Below, one piece after another: positions 1 through 6,406 of a DNA stretch of 10,187 nucleotides. The notes under the pieces were generated by a model. That model did not search any database, was not told where the DNA came from, and saw nothing but the letters and a program-made list of their open reading frames with translations. Where the stretch lies: contig JABHUT010000131.1 in NCBI GenBank assembly GCA_018658685.1, forward strand, positions 1 to 10,187. Direction: 5' to 3'. Position 1 is the first letter of the stretch; each line of letters opens with the position of its first letter. A program made the position numbers and the translations under genes. This DNA is from Alphaproteobacteria bacterium. Lineage in GTDB: Bacteria; Pseudomonadota; Alphaproteobacteria; MED-G09.

Positions 1-1
1 A

Positions 2-766
2 TTAGCTAAAGCAGCTGAGTCTTTTAGTATAGGAAAAAAAATAGAAAACTTTAAACCTACCGGGGCCACAGAGGTCAGAAAAGCTGCCGATGCATACATT
101 AAAATGCAAGAAAGAATTGAAAAGTTCATAGAGCAAAGGACTCTAATGTTGGCAGGTGTAAGTCATGACTTGAGAACGCCCCTAACAAGAATTAAACTTC
201 AACTAGAAATGTATACAGAACAAAAAGGGAGCACAGATCTATTAAAAGACGTAAATGAAATGCAGTACATGCTGGAAACATACTTAGATTTTTCTCAAAC
301 AGCATCTAGTGAAGAAAATACGGAAGTTAATCTATATCAATTAGTCCAAACAATTATAAAGACAAGTCAGGAAGAACTAAAATCAATAACTTTTAAATCA
401 AAGCAGTCAAAAAAATTTGTATATGCTTGTAAGCATATAGCGCTTAAGCGCTGTATTATAAACCTAGTCAATAACGCTAAGGCTTTTGCGGATGAAGTGG
501 TAATTAGTTTAGATAAAAACAAAAATGATATAAGAATTATAATTGAAGATAATGGGCCTGGTATACCACAAAAAGACTATCAAAAAGCTTTAAAACCCTT
601 TCAAAGACTTGATTCATCAAGAAATCAAAATATTGCTGGATCAGGCTTAGGTCTATCAATATCTCAAGAAATAATAAAAAGCATTGGAGGAAACATTAAA
701 TTATCAAAAAGTAGTTTAAGCGGATTAAAGGTGACTATAACCTTACCCGTTAAAAAGACTGCCTAA
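2..766 (+). CDS. EnvZ-like sensor histidine kinase, 5'-truncated by window edge
   Basis: Membrane two-component sensor kinase that autophosphorylates on His and passes phosphate to an OmpR-type regulator; only the cytoplasmic 254 codons are visible. The frame is open from base 2, so the ATG at 104 is internal. The first 34 codons read like the end of a HAMP linker (FKPTGATEVRKAA). Numbering from the Met at 104, the H-box GVSHDLRTPLTR carries the phospho-acceptor His21 (bases 164-166). EMQYMLETYLDF (52-63) is typical of the EnvZ dimerisation helix. The HATPase_c domain has an N-box (NLVNNAKAF, 120-128), G1 DNGPGIP (149-155) and G2 GSGLGLSI (179-186), so all catalytic boxes are intact. The periplasmic sensor and membrane helices lie outside the window, as would an ompR partner if it is upstream. 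The gene ends in a 4-base tail-to-tail overlap with proC. The family call is firm; the stimulus is unknown. Confidence 0.93.
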   Translation, partial: LAKAAESFSIGKKIENFKPTGATEVRKAADAYIKMQERIEKFIEQRTLMLAGVSHDLRTPLTRIKLQLEMYTEQKGSTDLLKDVNEMQYMLETYLDFSQTASSEENTEVNLYQLVQTIIKTSQEELKSITFKSKQSKKFVYACKHIALKRCIINLVNNAKAFADEVVISLDKNKNDIRIIIEDNGPGIPQKDYQKALKPFQRLDSSRNQNIAGSGLGLSISQEIIKSIGGNIKLSKSSLSGLKVTITLPVKKTA

Positions 767-1590
767 CTACTTAAATCCTTACTTTTTTTATAAGCATTTT
801 TTAAAGCTTGTTTGAAAATGTTATAAAATTCTTTATCTGGACTCATTAATATTTCAAGGGCTGCTTCAGTGGTCCCACCTTTTGATGTTACCTTTTCTCT
901 TAAGTTAGTTAGACTTTCATTTGAAGATTTCATTATATCAGAAGATCCTATCGCGACTTGTCTTGATAATTTATCTGCGTTTTCTTTACTTAACCCCATC
1001 TCTTCAGCTATTAAAGATAAACATTCTGTTAGAAAAAAATAATAAGCAGGTCCTGAACCTGATGTGGCGGTAATAACATCCATCATATCTTCACTATCAA
1101 CCCAAATAACCTCACCTACACCTGAAAAAATTTTATCAGAAGTATCTTTAAAGGCCTTTCCTGCATTAATATTTCCATAAAGAGCAGTAACACCACTACC
1201 TTCAGAGACAGCTAGATTTGGCATTGCTCTTATTATTGGTGAAGGACTAAAGTAACCTTCAAAAGTCTTAACCGTAGTACCAGCTAAAATTGAAATTATT
1301 GAAAAAGTTTTTTCTTGATTTAAATTTTCTATAACACCGGAACATACTTCATTTATGACCTGAGGCTTAACCGCAAACAATATTATATCAAAATCTGGTC
1401 CTTTTATATTCTCTATAGATTGAAAATATTTTATTTTATTTTCTGAGATTAAATCATCATTGTCTTTAGTTAAGTTTGGTTCAACAACGGATATATCGAA
1501 ATTTAACTCATTATTTGATATTAAACCCTTTAATAAGCTACTCCCCATTTTTCCTGAGCCTAAAATTAATAATTTTTGAAGAGCTTTCAT
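763..1590 (-). CDS. proC: Pyrroline-5-carboxylate reductase
   Basis: Cytosolic NAD(P)H-dependent enzyme for the last step of proline synthesis, reducing 1-pyrroline-5-carboxylate to L-proline. The 275 residues match the usual family length. The N-terminal Rossmann fold shows LILGSGKMGSSL (8-19) and the VKPQV strand (74-78). The middle carries IIRAMPNLAVSEGSG (119-133). The C-terminal dimerisation and substrate domain has TATSGSGPAYYF (174-185) and the family signature VTSKGGTTEAAL (234-245). The common VTSPGGTT form has Pro where this has Lys, a tolerated difference. It lies 13 bases downstream of the YbjN-domain gene in the same direction, so co-transcription is likely. No Shine-Dalgarno sequence is visible in the gap (TAAATAAAAATCA before ATG). 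Its last codons overlap the stop of the convergent kinase gene. Confidence 0.97.
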   Translation of the reverse strand: MKALQKLLILGSGKMGSSLLKGLISNNELNFDISVVEPNLTKDNDDLISENKIKYFQSIENIKGPDFDIILFAVKPQVINEVCSGVIENLNQEKTFSIISILAGTTVKTFEGYFSPSPIIRAMPNLAVSEGSGVTALYGNINAGKAFKDTSDKIFSGVGEVIWVDSEDMMDVITATSGSGPAYYFFLTECLSLIAEEMGLSKENADKLSRQVAIGSSDIMKSSNESLTNLREKVTSKGGTTEAALEILMSPDKEFYNIFKQALKNAYKKSKDLSS

Positions 1591-1603
1591 TGATTTTTAT
1601 TTA

Positions 1604-2095
1604 TTACGCTTCACCTTGTGTATTAAATAAAACAGCCTCAAGAGCCTCACACGAACTCTTATTTGCCCACAGAACATATTGAAAGGCTGGAAAAAATTGA
1701 TCACAAGAGGCAACTGCTTGAACCATAACTTCATCAAATTGATTCTGTGAAATTTTATCTCTGTTAAAAAGAGATGTATTTCTATAAAGAACAACACCTT
1801 CATCAATCCAAATATCAAAATGGCCTAGCCACATTTGATTATTTATAGAGGAAACTAAATGAAGAATATTATTCTTGTGTCTTTCTTGAAATTTCAAATC
1901 AAAACCACAGACAATATTTATACCTTCGAAATCATCGACCCAAGTTACCGATATCTGATAATCAGACCACTGACCTTTTGCAATAATTGAAACTTCGTTA
2001 TCAGATCTCTCGTATGTCCAATCCCTTATGCTAGCAACCATCTCTACTGTATCAAGAGGATCTTCTAATAATTCTATATTTTTTGCTAAGGCCAT
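1604..2095 (-). CDS. YbjN-domain protein (putative sensory transduction regulator family)
   Basis: A 163-residue soluble protein that I recognise as the alphaproteobacterial YbjN-domain family (DUF1790-type). No signal peptide or membrane segment is visible. Conserved-looking features in order are DPLDTVE near the N-terminus (12-18), WSDYQISVTW (43-52), the central MWLGHFDIWIDEG (88-100), CDQFFPAFQYVLWA (131-144) and a terminal NTQGEA. The fold resembles the class I chaperone-like CesT/YbjN proteins. E. coli YbjN has been linked to motility and stress phenotypes, but no biochemical activity can be read here. It is the first gene of a probable two-gene unit with proC, a pairing I recall as common in alphaproteobacteria. 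The ribosome-binding site is weak (GTGG ahead of AATTTATG). The ATG at 2093-2095 fits the family N-terminus. Family assignment is confident; function is open. Confidence 0.88.
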   Translation of the reverse strand: MALAKNIELLEDPLDTVEMVASIRDWTYERSDNEVSIIAKGQWSDYQISVTWVDDFEGINIVCGFDLKFQERHKNNILHLVSSINNQMWLGHFDIWIDEGVVLYRNTSLFNRDKISQNQFDEVMVQAVASCDQFFPAFQYVLWANKSSCEALEAVLFNTQGEA

Positions 2096-2211
2096 AAATT
2101 ACCACATCTAGTATCTGAATTATCTAATTGTACTACAAATTGATAAATCATAACAGATAAAATAACAAAAAAATTTAAATTAATTATAAATGTATGTATA
2201 AATTTATATAG
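2096..2211. promoter_or_regulatory. Divergent intergenic region between the YbjN gene and lgt
   Basis: These 116 very AT-rich bases must hold the promoters of two opposite units. On the minus strand a weak pair can be drawn: TTGTAG, a 17-base spacer, then GATACT, ending about 20 bases before the YbjN start region. On the plus strand TATAAA-like boxes occur at 2185-2190 and 2197-2202, without a convincing -35 at proper spacing. If the second were used, the lgt message would have almost no leader. TTGATA at 2140-2145 has no good -10 at 16 to 18 bases. No operator-like palindrome stands out from the AT background. That promoters lie here follows from the gene layout; the individual boxes are guesses. 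Confidence 0.4.
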
Positions 2212-3015
2212 ATGAAGAATCTTGTTTTAAATATTGATCCAATAGCAATCTCAATAGGCCCAATAAATATATATTGGTATGGTATTGCTTATATGATGGG
2301 TATGATATTAGGGCTATTTTATGCAACAAAAATAGTTAGTCATCAAAAAAATTCATGTAATTTATATATAAAAAAAGAAGATATTGATGAAATTTTTCTA
2401 TGGATAGTTTTTGGGATAATAATTGGGGCTAGGCTTGGTTATATTTTATTCTATAATTTTAATTTTTACTTCAATAATCCAATTTCAATTTTTACCTTAT
2501 GGGAGGGCGGCATGTCTTTTCATGGAGGCGCTGCTGGAGTTATAATTGCTATAGCATTATATTCCTGGAAAAAAAATAAACCCTTTCTAGAGTTAGGTGA
2601 TGTAATTTGCTCCGTAGTTCCAATAGGTTTATTTTTTGGAAGAATAGCAAATTTTATAAATGGTGAGCTTTGGGGCAAAGTCACAACAGCCCCTTGGGGT
2701 ATAATATTTCCAAAAGCCGATCAAAATCCAAGACATCCAAGTCAATTATATGAGGCTGGGCTTGAGGGGTTATTTTTGTTTATTTTTTTAGCAATTCTTA
2801 TATTAAACAAGGGTCTTAAAAGGAGAGGCTTAGTAAGTGGATCATTTTTATTTATATATTCTCTGTCTAGAATTATAGTAGAATTCTTTCGTGAACCTGA
2901 TCAACATATTGGATATATATTTCCACATCTGACAATGGGAATAATCTTATCTATCCCTTTTTTTCTGGCAGGCTTAATCTTAGTTATTAATTCATTTAAA
3001 AATGACTATTCTTAA
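2212..3015 (+). CDS. lgt: Prolipoprotein diacylglyceryl transferase
   Basis: Inner-membrane enzyme that moves a diacylglyceryl group from phosphatidylglycerol to the lipobox Cys of prolipoproteins, the first step of lipoprotein maturation. The 267 residues match the family. The N-terminus IDPIAISIGPINIYWYGIAY (8-27) is typical, and about seven hydrophobic segments are visible. Key motifs are HGG at 104-106 (the essential His region), the signature GRIANFINGELWG (143-155), with R144 and N147 matching residues needed in E. coli Lgt, RHPSQLYE (174-181) and FFREPDQ (225-231). The ATG at 2212 is chosen because the family N-terminus follows directly. No Shine-Dalgarno sequence precedes it. It heads the rightward run and overlaps the methyltransferase start by 14 bases, so the two are probably translationally coupled. 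Confidence 0.97.
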   Translation: MKNLVLNIDPIAISIGPINIYWYGIAYMMGMILGLFYATKIVSHQKNSCNLYIKKEDIDEIFLWIVFGIIIGARLGYILFYNFNFYFNNPISIFTLWEGGMSFHGGAAGVIIAIALYSWKKNKPFLELGDVICSVVPIGLFFGRIANFINGELWGKVTTAPWGIIFPKADQNPRHPSQLYEAGLEGLFLFIFLAILILNKGLKRRGLVSGSFLFIYSLSRIIVEFFREPDQHIGYIFPHLTMGIILSIPFFLAGLILVINSFKNDYS

Positions 3016-4069
3016 AAAGAAAATAGAGAAAATAATAACAGAACAAGGGCCAGTTTCCATTGCTGACTTTATGAATATAGCTCTCACTGATAAAAATAAT
3101 GGATATTATAGAAAAAAAATGCCTCTTGGTTCTAAAGGTGATTTTATTACATCGCCTGATATTTCCCAGATATTTGGAGAAATACTTGGTATTTGGATTT
3201 TAGATCTATGGATAAAATTAGAAAAACCGAAAAATATACAAATAGTTGATCTTGGAGGTGGAAGAGGAACTTTACTAAGGGATATTAGAAGGGTTCTTGG
3301 TGACAAAATACAAAATTATATATTTATCGATATTAATGTTGAGTTAATTAAGCTGCAAAAAAAAGCAGTTAAAGGTGCCCTTCATTTCAAAAAGATAGAA
3401 GATATTCCAAAAAAGCCAAGTATTTTTATTGGTAATGAATTTTTAGACACATTCCCAATAAACCAGTTTGTTCTCTCAAAAGAATGCTTTAAAGAAGTTT
3501 GTATAGATTACAAAAACCAAAAGCTAATCTTCTCACACCAAGTAACTAGCTTATCAAAGACCTTAGATAAAAAGAAATTAAATCAAGTAAGGGTAAATGA
3601 TATTTTAGAAATAAATTTCGAAAGTAGAAATTTTATAGATAAAGTATCAAGCTTTATAAAAGAAAATAATGGTGGCGCTATTTTCTTTGACTATGGTTAT
3701 ACATCAAGTCATGGAGATACTTTTCAGGCCATTAGAGAAAATAAATTTGTAAACCCTTTAGATGATCCTGGAAATGCAGACTTAACTGCACATGTAGATT
3801 TTAATGATATAGCTCAACGAGCAATAAATAATTTAGTTAATGTATGGGGTCCAGATACCCAAGGAACATTTTTAAAAAAAATGGGTGCCATTGAAAGATT
3901 TAAGGCTCTTGAGTCTGTAAGTGATAATAAAATTAAACAAGAGTTGCATTTAGGATTAAATCGTTTGATCGATATTGATGAAATGGGTAAATTATTCAAA
4001 GTTCTTGCCATCACCTCGAATAAATTCCCCTCGCCTGAGGGATTTACCTGTGGTACAAGAAGCTCTTAA
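3002..4069 (+). CDS. NDUFAF7/MidA-family SAM-dependent methyltransferase (COG1565 type)
   Basis: Class I methyltransferase of the family that includes mitochondrial NDUFAF7 (MidA), which methylates an arginine of the complex I subunit NDUFS2. The bacterial members' substrate is not generally established, so a role in complex I assembly is inference. The 355 residues contain the family N-terminus GYYRKKMPLG then GDFITSPDISQIFGE (34-60), SAM-binding motif I VDLGGGRGTLLRD (82-94), GNEFLDTFPINQF (144-156), FFDYGY (228-233), DDPGNADLTAHVDF (254-267) and GPDTQGTFLKKMG (283-295). Motif I has Gly where the usual form is GPGRGTL, but the glycine-rich loop is kept. The ATG lies inside the last codons of lgt, with no separate ribosome-binding site. 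In many alphaproteobacteria pgeF (yfiH) follows this gene; here prs follows directly. Confidence 0.92.
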   Translation: MTILKKKIEKIITEQGPVSIADFMNIALTDKNNGYYRKKMPLGSKGDFITSPDISQIFGEILGIWILDLWIKLEKPKNIQIVDLGGGRGTLLRDIRRVLGDKIQNYIFIDINVELIKLQKKAVKGALHFKKIEDIPKKPSIFIGNEFLDTFPINQFVLSKECFKEVCIDYKNQKLIFSHQVTSLSKTLDKKKLNQVRVNDILEINFESRNFIDKVSSFIKENNGGAIFFDYGYTSSHGDTFQAIRENKFVNPLDDPGNADLTAHVDFNDIAQRAINNLVNVWGPDTQGTFLKKMGAIERFKALESVSDNKIKQELHLGLNRLIDIDEMGKLFKVLAITSNKFPSPEGFTCGTRSS

Positions 4070-4101
4070 TATAATTTAATTATCAAAATTAGTGAGGCGG
4101 T
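4070..4101 (+). promoter_or_regulatory. prs leader with Shine-Dalgarno and possible -10 box
   Basis: This is the short gap between the methyltransferase stop and prs. A perfect TATAAT occurs at 4070-4075, but no good -35 hexamer sits 16 to 18 bases upstream (CCTGTG or neighbours), so in this AT-rich background it may be chance. GTGAGGCGG at 4092-4100 contains a clear Shine-Dalgarno core, GAGG (4094-4097), close to the prs ATG. It is one of the few strong ribosome-binding sites in the window and fixes the start. A separate prs promoter is possible but unproven. Confidence 0.35.
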
Positions 4102-5034
4102 ATGAAATTAGTTACTGGAAATTCAAACTCAAAACTAGCTAAAAATATTGCTGATTATGTTGGTGTTGGCCTATCAAAGTGCGAAGTAAAAAGATTTGCT
4201 GATAAAGAAATTTTTGTTGAAATGCATGAGAATGTTCGTGGAGAAGACGTATTTGTAATACAATCCACATCATTTCCTGCAAATGATAATTTAATGGAAC
4301 TGTTAATAATAATTGATACATTAAGAAGGGCTTCCGCTAAAAGAATAACAGCTGTCGTTCCTTATTTTGGATATGCAAGGCAAGATAGAAAGCCCGGTCC
4401 AAGGACACCAATAACATCAAAGCTAGTAGCAAATATGATCGATAAAGCAGGAGCAAATAGAGTTTTAACTTTGGACCTTCATGCTGGGCAGATACAAGGT
4501 TTCTTTGATATTCCAACCGATAATTTATTTGCGGCCCCTGTCCTTACCTCAAATATTAAAGATAAAATAAAAAACAAGACTCCAATAATTGTTTCACCAG
4601 ATGTTGGTGGTGTTGTAAGAGCAAGAATAATAGCAAGTAGAATTGGTGCAGATTTGGCAATAGTTGACAAAAGACGGGAAAAAGCCGGAGAATCTGAAGT
4701 AATGAATATTATAGGAGATGTTGAAGGAAGGGCTTGTTTTATAATCGATGATATAGTCGATTCAGCAGGAACACTATGTAATGCCTCTAATGCACTTTTA
4801 GAACAAGGAGCTACAGAAGTATACGCATATGTAACACATGGAGTTTTATCCGGGGGGGCTGTTGAAAGAGTTAATAATTCATCGTTAACAAAACTAGTAT
4901 TAACGGACACTATCGAAGAGTCAGACTTGGTATTAAAATCTAATAAAATTGAGGTTATCTCTATCTCTCCCCTGTTAGGAGAGGCAATAAAAAGAATTTC
5001 TGATGAAAAATCTGTATCAAGTTTGTTTGATTAA
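4102..5034 (+). CDS. prs: Ribose-phosphate pyrophosphokinase (PRPP synthetase)
   Basis: Cytosolic enzyme transferring pyrophosphate from ATP to ribose 5-phosphate to give PRPP, the precursor for purines, pyrimidines, NAD, histidine and tryptophan. Its 310 residues match the bacterial class I enzyme. Seen in order are KRFADKEIFVEM (30-41), PYFGYARQDRK (87-97, ATP-binding flexible-loop region), the PRPP synthase signature DLHAGQIQGFFD (125-136), SPDVGGVVRAR (165-175), DKRREKAGE (189-197, catalytic-loop region) and the PRPP-binding loop DDIVDSAGT (216-224). GVLSGGAVERV (247-257) includes a run of seven G bases at 4852-4858 without loss of frame. The Shine-Dalgarno GAGG just upstream supports this start. 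prs is followed by rplY and pth, the same order as prs-ctc-pth in Bacillus, so this neighbourhood is ancient. Confidence 0.98.
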   Translation: MKLVTGNSNSKLAKNIADYVGVGLSKCEVKRFADKEIFVEMHENVRGEDVFVIQSTSFPANDNLMELLIIIDTLRRASAKRITAVVPYFGYARQDRKPGPRTPITSKLVANMIDKAGANRVLTLDLHAGQIQGFFDIPTDNLFAAPVLTSNIKDKIKNKTPIIVSPDVGGVVRARIIASRIGADLAIVDKRREKAGESEVMNIIGDVEGRACFIIDDIVDSAGTLCNASNALLEQGATEVYAYVTHGVLSGGAVERVNNSSLTKLVLTDTIEESDLVLKSNKIEVISISPLLGEAIKRISDEKSVSSLFD

Positions 5035-5035
5035 C

Positions 5036-5064
5036 TTGATTTGATCTTAAAGCAGGGTTATAAC
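5036..5064 (+). promoter_or_regulatory. Candidate sigma-70 promoter for rplY-pth-ychF
   Basis: TTGATT at 5036-5041 (4 of 6 to TTGACA), a spacer of exactly 17 bases (5042-5058) and TATAAC at 5059-5064 (5 of 6 to TATAAT) form the best promoter-like pair I found in the window. The start of transcription would be near 5071, leaving a leader of about 37 bases before the rplY ATG. The pair begins one base after the prs stop codon, so it would boost the translation genes independently of prs. It is a consensus match only; no experimental support is available from sequence alone. Confidence 0.45.
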
Positions 5065-5066
5065 CC
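5055..5066. repeat. 12-base perfect palindrome over the rplY -10 region
   Basis: GGGTTATAACCC equals its own reverse complement and is centred on the candidate -10 box of rplY. It sits in a short G/C-richer island (5052-5074) within an AT-rich gap. As DNA it could be a small operator. As RNA it would form only a four-pair stem with a TATA loop, too weak for a terminator and without a following T run. Its position is directly visible; a regulatory role is inference. Confidence 0.4.
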
Positions 5067-5096
5067 GCCACAGGATAAAAATTTAATTATAATTTT

Positions 5097-5100
5097 GGAG
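5097..5100 (+). promoter_or_regulatory. Strong Shine-Dalgarno site of rplY
   Basis: GGAG is followed by AAAGAGG and then the ATG at 5108, a spacing of seven bases. This is the most canonical ribosome-binding site in the window and agrees with the high output expected of a ribosomal protein gene. It fixes the rplY start. Confidence 0.75.
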
Positions 5101-5107
5101 AAAGAGG

Positions 5108-5806
5108 ATGGCAGAAACCACCTTATTAAAAGCAGAAGAAAGAAAAGATACAGGAAAATCATTTGCACGTGCAGTTAGAAAAACTGGAAATATTCCTTGT
5201 ATAATTTATGGTGATAATAAAGATCCGATGGCAGCTAGCCTTGATGCTATAGAAGCATTGAAACTTTATAATTCAGGAAAAATGTTATCGCAGCTTATCG
5301 ATGTTGAAGTAACAAATGGTGAAAAATTTAAAGCTATCTCCAAAGATATTCAATTACATCCTGTAAAGGGAAATATTATTCACATTGATCTACTTCGTCT
5401 TGGCGCTAACTCTAGAATTTCAGTTGATGTTTCAGTTGCTTTTGTGAATGAAGAAGAATCACCTGGAATAAAAGCCGGCGGAACTTTAAATGTTAGTCGT
5501 TACACTGTTGAACTAGATTGTCCTGCCAATAACATACCTGAAGGTGTTGAGGTTGATTTAACAGGTCTTGAAATTGGTGAAACTATTCATTTATCAGACG
5601 TTAAACTTCCTGAGGGAATTATTTCAGCAATAACTGATAGAGATATAACTATAGCAAGTATAGCAGCTCCAATGAGTGAGGCTGAAATGGAAGCGCTCGA
5701 TGCAGCTGATGCAGAAAGACCGGAAGGTGTTGAAGAAGCCGAAGATTCTGAATCAGATTCAGATTCAGATTCAGAAGAAAACTCAGAATCAGAAGATAAG
5801 GAATAG
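5108..5806 (+). CDS. rplY: Large-subunit ribosomal protein L25, long CTC/TL5 type
   Basis: Binds 5S rRNA in the central protuberance of the 50S subunit. At 232 residues it is the long two-domain form (general stress protein CTC, TL5), unlike the roughly 95-residue E. coli L25. The 5S-binding domain spans about residues 4-95, with GKSFARAVRKTGNIPCIIYG (16-35) and QLHPVKGNIIHIDLLRL (82-98). The C-terminal beta domain spans about 100-188, with PGIKAGGTLNVSRYTVELDC (119-138). The last 40 or so residues are a disordered acidic tail ending in Ser/Asp/Glu repeats (SESDSDSDSEENSESE, 214-229), encoded partly by a TCAGAT tandem repeat. Acidic tails are common in alphaproteobacterial L25; the Ser-Asp alternation is more particular. 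A strong Shine-Dalgarno site precedes the ATG. pth begins 9 bases after the stop. Confidence 0.95.
   Translation: MAETTLLKAEERKDTGKSFARAVRKTGNIPCIIYGDNKDPMAASLDAIEALKLYNSGKMLSQLIDVEVTNGEKFKAISKDIQLHPVKGNIIHIDLLRLGANSRISVDVSVAFVNEEESPGIKAGGTLNVSRYTVELDCPANNIPEGVEVDLTGLEIGETIHLSDVKLPEGIISAITDRDITIASIAAPMSEAEMEALDAADAERPEGVEEAEDSESDSDSDSEENSESEDKE
5753..5774 (+). repeat. Hexanucleotide tandem repeat in the rplY tail
   Basis: TCAGAT repeats with period six for about 3.7 exact copies, with degenerate copies on both sides (GATTCTGAA before, CTCAGAATCAGAAGAT after). Because the period is a multiple of three, copy-number change would add or remove Ser-Asp pairs without shifting frame. It lies in the acidic C-terminal tail of L25. 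Confidence 0.85.
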
Positions 5807-5815
5807 TTAAATACA

Positions 5816-6400
5816 TTGGCTTTATCAAATGACACAATACTTTTTGTAGGATTAGGTAATCCAGGCGAGAAACATAAAAATAATAGGCATAACGTAGGCT
5901 TTATGGCTTTAGACTGTCTTTCTAGCTTTCACAAATTTGGAAGAAGTAGAACTAAATTCCTTGGAAGAACTTCAATGGGATCAATAGAGGACAGAAAGTT
6001 AATTTCCTTTAAGCCTCAAACTTTTATGAATGAGTCTGGAAGAGCTGTCAGAGAGGCTTCTAATTTTTATAAAATATCACCAGAAAGGATTATTGTTTTT
6101 CATGATGAATTAGATCTTCCATTTGGTGAGGTTAGAGTCAAAAAAGGTGGAAGTGATGCCGGTCATAATGGTTTAAAATCAATAGATGAGAATATTGGAA
6201 AAGACTATTATCGGATAAGAATAGGAATAAGCCACCCAGGGGATAAAGATAAAGTCACAAATCATGTTTTAGGTGATCTATCAAAAGAGGATAATGAAGC
6301 TCTTGATAAAATCCTCTCATCAATCGCAAAAAATATTTCTATACTAATAGATGGCGATGAAAAGAAATTTCAAAAAAATATAACTCCACCAAAAAAATAA
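5816..6400 (+). CDS. pth: Peptidyl-tRNA hydrolase, TTG start
   Basis: Cleaves the ester bond of peptidyl-tRNAs released prematurely from the ribosome, recycling tRNA. The 194 residues fit the bacterial Pth family. Near the N-terminus are FVGLGNPGEKH and NNRHNVGF, giving Asn15 and the catalytic His25. Further on are FMNESG (70-75, Met71/Asn72), HDELDLPFG (96-104, with Asp97 in the catalytic-Asp position), GSDAGHNGLKS (112-122, Asn118) and YYRIRIGISHPG (131-142). The only usable start is TTG at 5816: the frame is closed by TAG at 5804, and the next ATG would remove the catalytic His. AAGGA at 5798-5802 lies 13 bases upstream, too far to be a good ribosome-binding site, so translation probably depends on ribosomes finishing rplY. 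ychF follows after 6 bases. Confidence 0.96.
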   Translation: MALSNDTILFVGLGNPGEKHKNNRHNVGFMALDCLSSFHKFGRSRTKFLGRTSMGSIEDRKLISFKPQTFMNESGRAVREASNFYKISPERIIVFHDELDLPFGEVRVKKGGSDAGHNGLKSIDENIGKDYYRIRIGISHPGDKDKVTNHVLGDLSKEDNEALDKILSSIAKNISILIDGDEKKFQKNITPPKK

Positions 6401-6406
6401 CTTAAA

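Noticed and set aside
1476..1818. Open frames of 68 (+) and 73 (-) codons across proC and the YbjN gene
   Set aside because: They lie over two well-supported genes in other frames and show no recognisable domain; treated as shadows.
4067..4092. AT-only near-palindrome (ATAATTTAATTAT) before prs, with a similar sequence at 5078-5096 before rplY
   Set aside because: Such sequences are expected by chance in this base composition, and neither has the G/C stem plus T run of a terminator.
3106..4321. Short minus-strand open frames of 60 to 66 codons inside the methyltransferase and prs genes
   Set aside because: They are antisense to conserved coding sequence, with no start context or family features.
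4479..4910. 143-codon open frame on the minus strand inside prs
   Set aside because: It is fully antisense to a highly conserved prs, has low-complexity Ser/Thr/Leu-rich content and no family resemblance; the prs codon pattern explains it.
5587..5837. Two minus-strand open frames over the rplY tail (82 and 62 codons)
   Set aside because: They arise because the GATTCA-type repeat lacks stops when read in reverse, giving Ser/Glu- or Leu/Asn-repetitive products. No upstream signals are visible.
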